Below the pieces are notes generated by a model that saw only the letters and a list, made by a program, of their open reading frames with translations, was not told the DNA's origin and made no database searches. Of a DNA stretch of 64,000 nt, positions 47,381 to 56,472 are shown piece by piece. Every line of letters starts with the position of its first letter. Position 1 is the first letter of the stretch. A program made the translations under genes and the position numbers. The stretch is from Flavobacterium flevense (lineage in GTDB: Bacteria; Bacteroidota; Bacteroidia; Flavobacteriales; Flavobacteriaceae), in the NCBI RefSeq assembly GCF_900142775.1, contig NZ_FRCC01000001.1:1-64000 (forward strand). The letters are read 5' to 3'.

Positions 47381-49618
47381 TTGAAATTCTCAATACCCCA
47401 CATTCGCGATTTCAGAATCCAGATATTCCTGTCCTTCTCTGTAATGATAGTTTTAATTTTAATTTGGTTTCTACTCTATCTCACTATAGATCGTAAAATT
47501 GACAACCTCAATGATTTTAGCTATAAATCCTATCGGGTTTCCCAGGATTTTAGTGCGAATATCAAACGCTTCCAAACGTTTTTATTGTATGGTTACAAAC
47601 AGGAAGATTTCTATGTAAACCATAGCCAGAAAGACCTTAAGGAATATATTTCGAATTTAAAAGAGCAAAAATCGGAGATAAATTTACTTTTCAAACAATC
47701 TAAAGAACTTAACATTGGGATCAATGAAAAACGCATGTTTAGTCTTTTTGACAAAATTGATTCCCTTATTTCTGATGTGAATTTATACAAAAAGATAGCA
47801 CTGGTACGGGGTTTTAAGGATTATGGAATTGAAGGCAAAATGCGTGAAAAAGCACATTCATTAGAAAAAGAAAAAAAATTAAAACCTGCTGTCATATTAC
47901 AATTAAGACGTCATGAAAAAGACTACTTAATGCGTAATGAAACTGACTACATAGAAAGTTTTAAGAAACTATACAACCACACCATAGCATCTCCGGAAAT
48001 AGATAGCAATACAAAGGGAACTTTAAAGGCTTACAAAGACTATTTTGATCAATTAGTTTCACTAAGCAGCAAACTGGGACATTCGCAAAATCAGGGTTTA
48101 AATGGTGAAATAAATCAGCTGAACGAGGAAATAGAAACTGTATTCATCGAAATTATAAGTTTTAACGAAAAACAAATCAGTCATTTAAAAACCAATTTGT
48201 TTTACTTTCAACTAGGGCAAAGCTTGCTGATGATTGCGATTGCCATTTTTTTATGTCTCTATATTTCCAGGTATTTCACTAAGGACATTCAGTTGCTTTC
48301 ATTAGACATATCTAATTTTATATTATCGAATTTTAAAAATACAAGTACTCATTTAAACCATAAATCATCAATTAAAGAAATTGATTATTTGCTGAATAGC
48401 TATAAAATTCTAAAAGAAAAGCTAGCCGAAAATGTAGTTTCACTCGAAAAAAACACGGAAGCTGCTAATAATACAGCCAAATTTAAGACGCTGTTTTTAG
48501 CTAATATGAGTCACGAAATCCGTTCACCGCTAAATGGCGTTATCGGAATGCTGAATATTCTTAAAACAAGTCCGTTGAATGCAGATCAGTCTGAATATAT
48601 TGAAATTGCCGAACATAGCGCTAACCATCTTTTAGGCATCGTAAATATGATTCTGGATCATTCTAAAATGGAAGCAGGAAAACTCAAACTGGAAGAAAAC
48701 CCTGTTCATCTCAAAAAAGAATTATCTAAATTAATCCGTCTGTTTGAGTACCGTATCAAAGACAAAAACATAGCCTTACATTTTAAATTTGATGATGCAA
48801 TCGAAAATAATATTTTATGCGATAATTTACGATTGCAGCAAGTATTAATCAACCTTTTGGATAATGCCATTAAATTTACGGCTGTTGGTGATGTAAAACT
48901 GGAAGTCCGATTTATTAAACGAAAAGAAAATATTCAATATTTAAATTTCCGCATTATGGATTCGGGAATAGGGATTGATGTCAATAAAACCGAACAACTT
49001 CTTTTAGCCTTTGAACAAGCCGATTTAACAACTACCCGAAAATACGGCGGAACAGGACTTGGTTTAACCATTTCCAACCAATTAATCCGCTTGATGGGAG
49101 GTTCCAAATTAAATATTATAGCTTTAGAAGAAGGCGGTTCAAGTTTTAGTTTTGATATTCCTTTCCAGTTAAATTCAGCTTTAACTGTTGTAGAAAATCA
49201 AAATGATACATTTGTGCGTACTGATGAAAAAACAGTCAACAAAGCCTTGATTGTAGAGGATAATTTAATCAATCAAAAGGTTTTATGGAAACTTTTAGAA
49301 AAAATAAACATATCAGCTGACATAGCAAACAACGGAGTTGAAGCGGTTTCTTTATTCGAAAAAAATGAGTACGATATCATTTTCATGGATTTACATATGC
49401 CAGAAATGGACGGATTTGAAGCTACTAAAAAAATTCATTCATTGGCAAAATATAAATTGAAAAACATTCCGATTATTGCCGTAACCGCCAGCGCTTTTGA
49501 TGAAGATAAAATAAAAGCAATCTCTAAAGGCATGGATGATTTTATCACAAAACCGGTTGTTTTAAAAAACCTGAAGGAAACAATTGTAAAACAAATGCAA
49601 TTGCATGCTAATTTGTAA
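47381..49618 (+). CDS. Membrane hybrid sensor histidine kinase/response regulator
   Basis: 745 aa from a TTG at 47381; the next possible start lies inside the first membrane segment. Two membrane segments (about 14-34 and 279-299) bracket a helical periplasmic sensor. HisKA has the phospho-acceptor His in NMSHEIRSPLNG (about 374-385), HATPase has NNLLDNAIKFT-type, DSGIGI and YGGTGLGLTISN boxes, and the receiver (about 625-740) has EDNLINQKV, the Asp in IIFMDLHMPEMDG and FITKP. It resembles BarA/LuxQ-like hybrid kinases. No Hpt domain or partner gene is close by. Confidence 0.92.
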   Translation: MKFSIPHIRDFRIQIFLSFSVMIVLILIWFLLYLTIDRKIDNLNDFSYKSYRVSQDFSANIKRFQTFLLYGYKQEDFYVNHSQKDLKEYISNLKEQKSEINLLFKQSKELNIGINEKRMFSLFDKIDSLISDVNLYKKIALVRGFKDYGIEGKMREKAHSLEKEKKLKPAVILQLRRHEKDYLMRNETDYIESFKKLYNHTIASPEIDSNTKGTLKAYKDYFDQLVSLSSKLGHSQNQGLNGEINQLNEEIETVFIEIISFNEKQISHLKTNLFYFQLGQSLLMIAIAIFLCLYISRYFTKDIQLLSLDISNFILSNFKNTSTHLNHKSSIKEIDYLLNSYKILKEKLAENVVSLEKNTEAANNTAKFKTLFLANMSHEIRSPLNGVIGMLNILKTSPLNADQSEYIEIAEHSANHLLGIVNMILDHSKMEAGKLKLEENPVHLKKELSKLIRLFEYRIKDKNIALHFKFDDAIENNILCDNLRLQQVLINLLDNAIKFTAVGDVKLEVRFIKRKENIQYLNFRIMDSGIGIDVNKTEQLLLAFEQADLTTTRKYGGTGLGLTISNQLIRLMGGSKLNIIALEEGGSSFSFDIPFQLNSALTVVENQNDTFVRTDEKTVNKALIVEDNLINQKVLWKLLEKINISADIANNGVEAVSLFEKNEYDIIFMDLHMPEMDGFEATKKIHSLAKYKLKNIPIIAVTASAFDEDKIKAISKGMDDFITKPVVLKNLKETIVKQMQLHANL

Positions 49619-49620
49619 AA

Positions 49621-49641
49621 AAGCCCGGAATTACCGGGCTT
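49621..49641 (-). terminator. Terminator after the DUF4153-type gene
   Basis: AAGCCCGG (49621-49628) pairs with CCGGGCTT (49634-49641) around a 5-base loop. On the minus strand it is followed by TTTTTT. It can also stop the hybrid-kinase transcript from the other side, less strongly. Confidence 0.85.
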
Positions 49642-49646
49642 ATAGC

Positions 49647-51026
49647 TTATTCTTCTTTTAAATCAATCAGTTCATAATACAACACTTTAGATAAATAAGA
49701 AGCTTTTTTATTTTTTTGTAAATCATAATCAACCCATACATTTTCAATATTCTTTTCTTCAAAATACGCATCTCGTAATTCATTATTGTAATTCAGGCGA
49801 ATTAAAAAATCAGGTTCTACACCTTTATCGACAGCAATGTTATAACGCGTAATCAGATTTCCCCAATTGACAAAACTACAAAGCAGAATCGTTCCATAGA
49901 AATACCATAACATTCGATTAAAAAGAAATGCATTTGTTTTTTGCCTGCTGATTTTTATAAAAGAAATCAAAAGACCAATTATTGCCAGAATCAAAAATGC
50001 ATATACTCCCAATCTTTTATAGGTCAAACCAAAATACAACACATATTCAGAGTTTTTAATAATCGTACTCACTATTAAAACAGCGTTTAAGACAATCCAC
50101 ATCTTAGCCATTTTTTTAAGATTCTGGGCTTTTTCGTCAAAATTGAAGCCTCCTTTAAAGTAGAATAAAATTACGCCAATCGCCATAATTATTGAAAATA
50201 TAACGGCTCTTACCCTTTCATGCGTATCCGAACTCAATTTTGATTTTTCGACAATTTCAAAAAACTGCTCATAATTATAAGTTACGATGAAAACGATGAG
50301 CAACGCATTGAGAAGAAATAAAGTAATTTCTCCACTTTTTCTTTCGAAATCAATATCCAGAAACGAAAACGAATTTTTATTTTCTGTTTTTACTTCCTCA
50401 TTAAAATCATTCGCTAATAATTCATTTTTTTGATAACACACTTCCGGAATCCAATAATTCCAAAAAGTAAACGAAATATAAAATCCTAAAGCGGTAAGAA
50501 AAAAGGCTTGCCAGGCATCAATATCCAAGTAATAATCTGTAAATATCGCTGAAAAATGATCACTCCCAAAAGAATATACCATTAAAAACAACCCCAGAAA
50601 CACAGCCGGAATTATAAAATAAGCAATTAATTGTTTGGCAAAACCGCTATTTACCTTTCGTTTGGGAATGTATTGACTAAACATTAATATCCGCCCGAGA
50701 GAAGCAAGTCCGTTGACAATTACCAAAGGAAATACCTGCAACAGTTTAAGATTGGGTTCCTGTGTTTTAAATTGCAGAAAAACAACAGACAAAGCCATCG
50801 CTAAAAACGATGGAAAATCGGCATACCATGCAAAAGCAAAACAGGATAGTATGGATGTAATCACTAAAACCAAATGCAAACGGCTAACCAGCTTTTCCTT
50901 AAACAAATAACAAATTAACCCGATTTGCACTAATCCGAAAATGGCCCAGTTGAGTCCCAAATCTTCGTTGTAAAAAAGCAATGTAAATAACAAGCTGCTG
51001 CCTAAAATAATAGATAATTTTTTCAT
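49647..51026 (-). CDS. DUF4153/DUF4173-like multi-spanning membrane protein
   Basis: 459 aa from the ATG at 51026; the upstream start at 51059 adds 11 charged residues and was rejected. About eleven membrane segments. Conserved features include LGRILMFSQYIPKRK (about 117-131) and a DUF4173-like end NWGNLITRYNIA (about 400-411), followed by a soluble tail. Function is unknown. It is the downstream member of a three-gene set with a winged-helix regulator and a small membrane protein, which suggests it is regulated together with them. Confidence 0.8.
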   Translation of the reverse strand: MKKLSIILGSSLLFTLLFYNEDLGLNWAIFGLVQIGLICYLFKEKLVSRLHLVLVITSILSCFAFAWYADFPSFLAMALSVVFLQFKTQEPNLKLLQVFPLVIVNGLASLGRILMFSQYIPKRKVNSGFAKQLIAYFIIPAVFLGLFLMVYSFGSDHFSAIFTDYYLDIDAWQAFFLTALGFYISFTFWNYWIPEVCYQKNELLANDFNEEVKTENKNSFSFLDIDFERKSGEITLFLLNALLIVFIVTYNYEQFFEIVEKSKLSSDTHERVRAVIFSIIMAIGVILFYFKGGFNFDEKAQNLKKMAKMWIVLNAVLIVSTIIKNSEYVLYFGLTYKRLGVYAFLILAIIGLLISFIKISRQKTNAFLFNRMLWYFYGTILLCSFVNWGNLITRYNIAVDKGVEPDFLIRLNYNNELRDAYFEEKNIENVWVDYDLQKNKKASYLSKVLYYELIDLKEE

Positions 51027-51082
51027 AGTTTTAATTTTTAAAAGTACTTTGTAATTCAAAGTTATTAGTCAAAAAAAAGAGA

Positions 51083-51376
51083 TTATTTAGCGTTAATTAA
51101 TTTTTCAAGATAATTCAAGTGTTCCTTAAAAGCTACTCTTCCCAGATTAGTTATTCGGTAGGATGTCTTCGGTTTTTTACCGACAAATTCTTTCTTAATT
51201 TCGATATATTCTGATTTTTCTAAAGCAGCAGAATGGCTGGCTAAATTTCCATCAGTGATGCTTAACAAAGCTTTCATTTCGGTAAAGTCCACCCAATCGT
51301 TAACAATAAGGACAGACATAATTCCTAATCGTACACGGCTTTCAAAATTTTTATTTAATTTATCGATAATTCCCAT
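51083..51376 (-). CDS. Small winged-helix transcriptional regulator
   Basis: 97 aa, a single winged helix (HTH_34/MarR-like). Helices: NKNFESRVRLGIMSVLIVNDWVDFTEMKALLSITDGNLASHSAALEKSEYIEIKK (about 8-62), with a wing at FVGKKPKTSYRITNLGRVAF. Such small regulators often control the membrane-protein genes next to them. It starts 3 bases after the stop of the 204-residue membrane protein, so they are co-transcribed. Confidence 0.88.
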   Translation of the reverse strand: MGIIDKLNKNFESRVRLGIMSVLIVNDWVDFTEMKALLSITDGNLASHSAALEKSEYIEIKKEFVGKKPKTSYRITNLGRVAFKEHLNYLEKLINAK

Positions 51377-51379
51377 GAA

Positions 51380-51994
51380 CTATTTGTATTTTTTAAAAAG
51401 GATAATTCCATAAAAAACATGCAGGATTCCGAAGCCAAACATCCAAAAATACAATCCTTTCCCCAGAAAAAACAACGATAAACATCCCAAAAAAGCTTCA
51501 GAAATTCCTAGATATTTTATATCTGAAAAAGTATATTTCTCAGCATTTATCAATGCTAATCCGTAAAATATCAATGTTGACGGTGCTATAAATGCAATAA
51601 GATTATGATATAAAAGAGCGGTACAAAAAATACCTCCTATAAATAATGGCAAAGCAAGATTAAACAACAGATTCTTAGAAGAACTGGTCCAGACGGGCAA
51701 ATTGTTTTTTTTGCTTTTTCTAACCGTAAAAAAAACACCAAAAGAAACAGCAAATATTAAAATTAGTAATGCAGTAACAACAAGTTCTTTTATTAGATCA
51801 ATATTGTAAACTCTCCTTTCGGCTGTTAAATAATCAATCCCGTAATTTTCAAATAAAACACACACATAAGCTCCGCCAATTAATGCTGTTATACCGGCAA
51901 AAATCCCTGATAAACCACTTAATGATATAAATCGGGAAGAACGCTCCATCATGGAACGAATATGCAATAAATCTTCTTGATGTTTCTGACTCAT
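51380..51994 (-). CDS. Hypothetical membrane protein
   Basis: 204 aa. A short cytoplasmic N-terminus (1-20) and six probable membrane segments; conserved-looking ISLSGLSGIFAGITALIGGAYV (23-44) is typical of small flavobacterial membrane proteins next to HTH_34 regulators. Function is unknown. First gene of the three-gene set with the winged-helix regulator and the DUF4153-like protein. Confidence 0.78.
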   Translation of the reverse strand: MSQKHQEDLLHIRSMMERSSRFISLSGLSGIFAGITALIGGAYVCVLFENYGIDYLTAERRVYNIDLIKELVVTALLILIFAVSFGVFFTVRKSKKNNLPVWTSSSKNLLFNLALPLFIGGIFCTALLYHNLIAFIAPSTLIFYGLALINAEKYTFSDIKYLGISEAFLGCLSLFFLGKGLYFWMFGFGILHVFYGIILFKKYK

Positions 51995-52115
51995 GATTAA
52001 AGTACTTTGAAATACAAAGTTATTTTTTATTTTGAAATAACAAGCAGGAATTTCATTTTTTTATTAATAAAAACAAAATTCCTGCTATCAGTCTGTCCGG
52101 AAGCCCTTTAAAGAC

Positions 52116-53042
52116 TTAAAACCATCTCTTTCTTTTGAACAAAAACACCCCAAAAAGAGATAACAAAAACGAGATAAAAATAATAATCCATAAGCCGTAC
52201 GGATTGTTTTCTAAATTATTAGGTACATTCATTCCGTACAAACTTGCAATTAAAGTAGGAATCATCAATATGATAGAAATAGAAGTCATTTGCTTCATAA
52301 TGGTATTCATATTATTAGAAATCACCGAAGCATAAGCATCCATGGTACCCGTTAAGATGTCACTGTAAATATTAGTCGTTTCCTGAGCCTGACGCAATTC
52401 AATTTCTACGTCTTCTAACAATTCCGGATCAAAATTTTCTCTTTGTGATTTTATATTTCGAATACGGTGCAACAAAATATCATTTCCTTTTAATGAAGTC
52501 ATGAAAAAAACCAGACATTTTTCTATTTGTAATAACGCCTGCAATTCTTCATTTTTGATAGATTTTTCAAGGTTGTCTTCAGCTAATTTAATTTTCTGGT
52601 TGACTTGTTTCAGGTACTTTAAATACCAGACACTGGAAGACAATAACAGTTTTAAAACCAAATCAAAATTATCTTTGATATCAATTCGCTTGCGTTTTGT
52701 AAAAGCAACAAAATCAGTGAGCATCTCCGTTTGCTGAAAACTAATAGTTACACAAATTTCTCCCTTAAAAACAATTCCCACAGGAATAGTCTGAAATGGT
52801 AATTTTACATCCTTGCTTTTAACCGGAATTCGGAGGATAATTAAAGTCCAGCCATTTTCGATCTCAATACGCGGTCTTTCGTCTAAATCCTCTATATCAT
52901 TATAAAAAGCTTCCGGAATCTCGAGCTCATCAAGAAGGTACTTTTTTTCTGCTTTTGTGGGACATTCTACGTTAATCCAGCAGTTAGGAATCCACGCTTT
53001 AATCTCTGTTAATCCGTTATTATTTTTGTAATATGCTTTCAT
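52116..53042 (-). CDS. CorA family divalent cation transporter
   Basis: 308 aa. A large soluble N-terminal funnel (about 1-240) with a long helical stalk (about 155-240), then two membrane segments near the C-terminus with the pore signature YGMNVPNN (about 269-276). A basic KRKRWF end follows. It probably takes up Mg2+ (or another divalent metal). It stands alone between the membrane-protein set and folD. Confidence 0.93.
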   Translation of the reverse strand: MKAYYKNNNGLTEIKAWIPNCWINVECPTKAEKKYLLDELEIPEAFYNDIEDLDERPRIEIENGWTLIILRIPVKSKDVKLPFQTIPVGIVFKGEICVTISFQQTEMLTDFVAFTKRKRIDIKDNFDLVLKLLLSSSVWYLKYLKQVNQKIKLAEDNLEKSIKNEELQALLQIEKCLVFFMTSLKGNDILLHRIRNIKSQRENFDPELLEDVEIELRQAQETTNIYSDILTGTMDAYASVISNNMNTIMKQMTSISIILMIPTLIASLYGMNVPNNLENNPYGLWIIIFISFLLSLFGVFLFKRKRWF

Positions 53043-53224
53043 TATAAAATGCTATAAAAGGGTTAATAGCATTTTGAATAATGTTTCAAATGCTATACTA
53101 AGATGTTGTCTCCAAATAATAATAATCGTCCATTGGAAAGATTGTTTTTTAAAAGTGCTGCAAAAGTAGGCTTTAAATTTAGTTACGACAGCATATCTAA
53201 TCAACTTTAAGCAATTTTTAAGAC

Positions 53225-53257
53225 ATAAAAAAAGCCCTAAACTTTCGTTTAAGGCTT
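53225..53257 (-). terminator. Terminator after folD
   Basis: On the minus strand an 11-bp stem (AAGCCTTAAAC with GTTTAGGGCTT, one G-T pair) around a GAAA tetraloop is followed by a run of T. It is a model intrinsic terminator. Confidence 0.92.
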
Positions 53258-53277
53258 CTTATATTTATAGTAATCTC

Positions 53278-54159
53278 TTATTTTCTGCTTCTGATTTTTC
53301 GAGCTAAAAGTGTGTTTTGCAATAACATCGCAATAGTCATTGGGCCTACTCCACCCGGAACTGGTGTAATGAAAGACGATTTTTTACTTACTCCGTCAAA
53401 ATCAACATCTCCTTTGATAACATAACCTTTAGGGTTTGATGCATCATCCACACGAGTGATTCCCACATCAATAATAACCACACCATCCTTTACCATATCG
53501 GCTTTTAAAAATTCAGGAACACCTAAAGCAGTAATAATAATATCCGCATTTTTAGTGTATTCTTCTAAGTTTTTAGTACGACTGTGTGTCAGTGTAACTG
53601 TTGAATCTCCGGGATATCCTTTACGGCTCATTAAAATGCTCATTGGTCGACCCACAATGTGGCTACGTCCAATAACTACAGTATGTTTTCCGGAAGTTTC
53701 TACTTTGTATCTTTCTAACAATTGCATGATTCCGAATGGTGTTGCAGGCAAAAATGTTTCCATTTCCAAAGCCATTTTACCAAAGTTAGCCGGATGAAAA
53801 CCATCCACATCTTTGTCAGGATCGATTGCCATTAAGATTTTTTCCTCATCAATATGTTTAGGTAAAGGCAACTGAACGATGTAACCGTCTAAATTGTCAT
53901 CTTCATTCAAATCTTTGATCTTATTCAATAAAGCTGCTTCAGTAATATCTTCAGGCAAACTTACTAATGTAGAATCGAAACCAATTTGCTCACAAGAACG
54001 CACTTTACTTCCTACATACGTTAAACTAGCTCCATTAGTACCAACAATAACTGCGGCTAAATGAGGTACTTTTTCGCCATTGGCTTTCATTTGTTGTACT
54101 TCAGCTGCAATTTCTTTTTTAATGTCTTCCGAAGTCTTTTTTCCGTCTAATATTTGCAT
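53278..54159 (-). CDS. folD: Bifunctional methylene-THF dehydrogenase/methenyl-THF cyclohydrolase FolD
   Basis: 293 aa. Landmarks: [23 protein letters not shown] (about 39-61, with the catalytic Lys in the YVGSK box), QLPLPKHI (about 95-102), [14 protein letters not shown] (about 117-130), GRSHIVGRP (about 164-172, NADP site) and [16 protein letters not shown] (about 267-282). It interconverts one-carbon tetrahydrofolates. Adjacent to ffh, with about 75 bases between them that contain an inverted repeat. Confidence 0.97.
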   Translation of the reverse strand: MQILDGKKTSEDIKKEIAAEVQQMKANGEKVPHLAAVIVGTNGASLTYVGSKVRSCEQIGFDSTLVSLPEDITEAALLNKIKDLNEDDNLDGYIVQLPLPKHIDEEKILMAIDPDKDVDGFHPANFGKMALEMETFLPATPFGIMQLLERYKVETSGKHTVVIGRSHIVGRPMSILMSRKGYPGDSTVTLTHSRTKNLEEYTKNADIIITALGVPEFLKADMVKDGVVIIDVGITRVDDASNPKGYVIKGDVDFDGVSKKSSFITPVPGGVGPMTIAMLLQNTLLARKIRSRK

Positions 54160-54190
54160 TCTTTTTTAAGTTTAAAGTTTAAAGTTCCAA

Positions 54191-54222
54191 GTTTCAGGTC
54201 TCACCAACATGAAACCTGAAAC
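54191..54222. repeat. Inverted repeat between folD and ffh
   Basis: GTTTCAGGT (54191-54199) pairs with ACCTGAAAC (54214-54222) and is flanked by TTTAAAGTT-type sequence on both sides. It sits in the only gap between the two minus-strand genes and may end ffh transcripts. Confidence 0.6.
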
Positions 54223-54234
54223 TTTAAACAAAAA

Positions 54235-55593
54235 TTATTTCATTCCCGGCATTCCGCCCGGCATTCCTTTCATTCCACCCATCATTTTCATCAGGTTTTT
54301 TCCGCCTGGTCCCTGCATCATCTTCATCATTTTGCTCATTTGGTCAAACTGTTTCATCAACTGATTAACCTGCTCTATTTTAGTACCGGAACCTTTAGCA
54401 ATTCTTGCTTTTCTTTTTACATCAATCAAAGCCGGTTTTTTTCTTTCAATAGGAGTCATAGAATGGATAATTGCTTCAATGTGCTTGAAAGCATCATCTT
54501 CAATTTCTACATCTTTCATGGCTTTAGAAGCACCCGGTATCATTCCTACCAAATCTTTCATGTTACCCATTTTCTTTACTTGCTGAATCTGAGTAAGGAA
54601 ATCATCAAAACCAAATTCATTCTTAGCGATTTTCTTTTGTAATTTTCGGGCTTCTTCTTCGTCAAATTGCTCCTGAGCTCTTTCAACTAACGAAACAACG
54701 TCTCCCATCCCAAGGATACGCTCTGCCATACGATCCGGATAGAAAACATCAATGGCTTCCATTTTTTCGCCGGTACCAACAAATTTTATCGGTTTATTGA
54801 CAACTGATTTAATAGATAAAGCAGCTCCACCACGGGTATCACCATCTAATTTTGTTAAAATAACACCATCAAAATTCAGGATATCGTTGAAAGCTTTTGC
54901 TGTATTCACCGCATCTTGTCCCGTCATCGAATCCACAACAAATAAAGTTTCCTGAGGCTGAATTGCTTTGTGAACACGTGCAATTTCGTCCATCATTTCT
55001 TTATCTACTGCTAAACGACCCGCTGTATCGACAATTACAATGTTAAAACCGTTAGCTTTAGCATGCTTAATCGCATTTTGTGCAATTTCAACCGGATTTT
55101 TATTCTCCGGTTCTGAATACACTTCAACACCTATTTGATCTCCTACTACATGCAACTGATTAATTGCCGCAGGACGGTAAATATCACAAGCCACAAGAAG
55201 TGGTTTTTTATTCTTTTTTGTCTGAAGATAATTAGCTAATTTTCCTGAAAAAGTAGTCTTTCCTGAACCCTGTAATCCTGACATTAAAATTACTGAAGGT
55301 GTTCCCTGCAAATTAATTCCGGCAACATCGCCTCCCATTAATTCAGTCAGTTCGTCTTTAACTAATTTCACCAATAATTGTCCTGGTTGTAATGTAGTTA
55401 ATACGTCCTGTCCTATTGCTTTTTCTTTTACACGAGCTGTAAAATCTTTAGCAATTTTAAAATTCACATCGGCATCCAGTAAGGCACGACGTACTTCTTT
55501 TAAGGTATCTGCAACGTTTACTTCGGTAATTTTACCGTGACCTTTTAGTATATGAAAAGCTTTATCTAATTTATCGCTTAAATTATCAAACAT
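54235..55593 (-). CDS. ffh: Signal recognition particle protein Ffh
   Basis: 452 aa. N domain (1-90), then GTPase: G1 GLQGSGKTTFSGKLA (about 106-120), G2 DIYRPAA, G3 VDTAGR, G4 TKLDGD (about 246-251), and a Met-rich M domain (about 300-452) ending in repeated GGM/PGM units. It binds 4.5S RNA and signal sequences of membrane proteins. No 4.5S RNA gene was seen nearby. It is separated by a terminator from hmuY-type genes. Confidence 0.97.
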   Translation of the reverse strand: MFDNLSDKLDKAFHILKGHGKITEVNVADTLKEVRRALLDADVNFKIAKDFTARVKEKAIGQDVLTTLQPGQLLVKLVKDELTELMGGDVAGINLQGTPSVILMSGLQGSGKTTFSGKLANYLQTKKNKKPLLVACDIYRPAAINQLHVVGDQIGVEVYSEPENKNPVEIAQNAIKHAKANGFNIVIVDTAGRLAVDKEMMDEIARVHKAIQPQETLFVVDSMTGQDAVNTAKAFNDILNFDGVILTKLDGDTRGGAALSIKSVVNKPIKFVGTGEKMEAIDVFYPDRMAERILGMGDVVSLVERAQEQFDEEEARKLQKKIAKNEFGFDDFLTQIQQVKKMGNMKDLVGMIPGASKAMKDVEIEDDAFKHIEAIIHSMTPIERKKPALIDVKRKARIAKGSGTKIEQVNQLMKQFDQMSKMMKMMQGPGGKNLMKMMGGMKGMPGGMPGMK

Positions 55594-55623
55594 AATATTG
55601 TTTTTTTTGGAACTGCAAATATA

Positions 55624-55678
55624 CTAAGAAGTTGCAAAGGTTCAAAGTGGCAAAGTAACAAAGTTTCAAAGAAGTTTT
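55624..55678. repeat. CAAAG-type short tandem repeat
   Basis: Near-periodic AGTTGCAAAGGTTC, AAAGTGGCAAAGTAAC, AAAGTTTCAAAG units (about 9-10 bases apart) in the gap upstream of ffh. It is non-coding and close to the ffh promoter region. Confidence 0.45.
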
Positions 55679-55705
55679 TCTTTTATTTCTATTCGAATAA
55701 AAACA

Positions 55706-55736
55706 AAAAAGAGGCTGGAAAAATCCAACCTCTTTT
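55706..55736 (-). terminator. Terminator after the HmuY-like gene
   Basis: AAAAGAGGTTGGA and its partner (12-13 bp, one G-T pair) enclose a short T loop on the minus strand, with T-rich sequence after it. It closes the receptor-HmuY operon. Confidence 0.8.
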
Positions 55737-55832
55737 GACAAAAAAAATAAAAAAAACCAAGTAATTAACTTAATGACGTAAGGACATTAATTTAATATCG
55801 TGTATCGAAAATAGTAACTTAAGTCTATTTTC

Positions 55833-56444
55833 TTAGAATGTTGTGGTACTATTAGCCTGATAAGCATAATTGAAAGTATAGTATTTAGTCGCTTCTGAAT
55901 TTAATGGATCCGGAGTTGCTGGTGCATCTTTGTAATAGCTTACTATTTCAAATTTTGCATATTTACCGTCATGCGTTTTCACTACAAATACTTTTCCGGC
56001 AATAGGTGTAATAAGATGAGAGTTCATATTATAACTGTACCATCCGTTCCCGCTTCCTGTAGGAATGGCATAAGCAGTAGCGGCGTCTTGTTTAAAAGTT
56101 GTTGCTTCCGGAAATGTAGTTACAGCTGTAAACGCATTCGAAACAATACTAATTGCCCCTTGCCCCGTTCTTTCAGGTTCCTCAGCATTTTCAGGATTAA
56201 ATTTACCTCCTCCATTTACTATAATTGTGGTTCCACTAAAAGCAATATCCCATTTATCAGTAGTGACTACTTTATTTTCAGAGAAGCTGAACTTTGTAAA
56301 TCCGTCTCTTGCTGAAATATTAGTAGCTTTAACTGTTTGAACTGCCGGAATGGTTTCATTATCAGCATTATCATCATCATTACTACAGGATGCTGTAAAT
56401 ACTACTAAAGCTAAAAGTGTCAGTTTTAAAAAATTTGTTTTCAT
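55833..56444 (-). CDS. HmuY-like haem-binding lipoprotein
   Basis: 203 aa. A lipoprotein signal ends in FTASC (Cys20), followed by an acidic SNDDDNADNE spacer. The mature part is beta-rich, with KFSFSENKVVTTDKWDIAFSGTTIIVNGG (about 51-79) typical of HmuY proteins, surface lipoproteins that capture haem and pass it to a TonB-dependent receptor. Which residues bind haem here is not readable. The receptor gene ends 28 bases upstream, so the two are one operon. Confidence 0.85.
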   Translation of the reverse strand: MKTNFLKLTLLALVVFTASCSNDDDNADNETIPAVQTVKATNISARDGFTKFSFSENKVVTTDKWDIAFSGTTIIVNGGGKFNPENAEEPERTGQGAISIVSNAFTAVTTFPEATTFKQDAATAYAIPTGSGNGWYSYNMNSHLITPIAGKVFVVKTHDGKYAKFEIVSYYKDAPATPDPLNSEATKYYTFNYAYQANSTTTF

Positions 56445-56472
56445 TGTTAAAGGTGTTTAAATAATTGTTGAG

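Noticed and set aside
54340-54642. Open frame opposite the ffh M domain
   Set aside because: Shadow of the Met-rich ffh sequence on the other strand.
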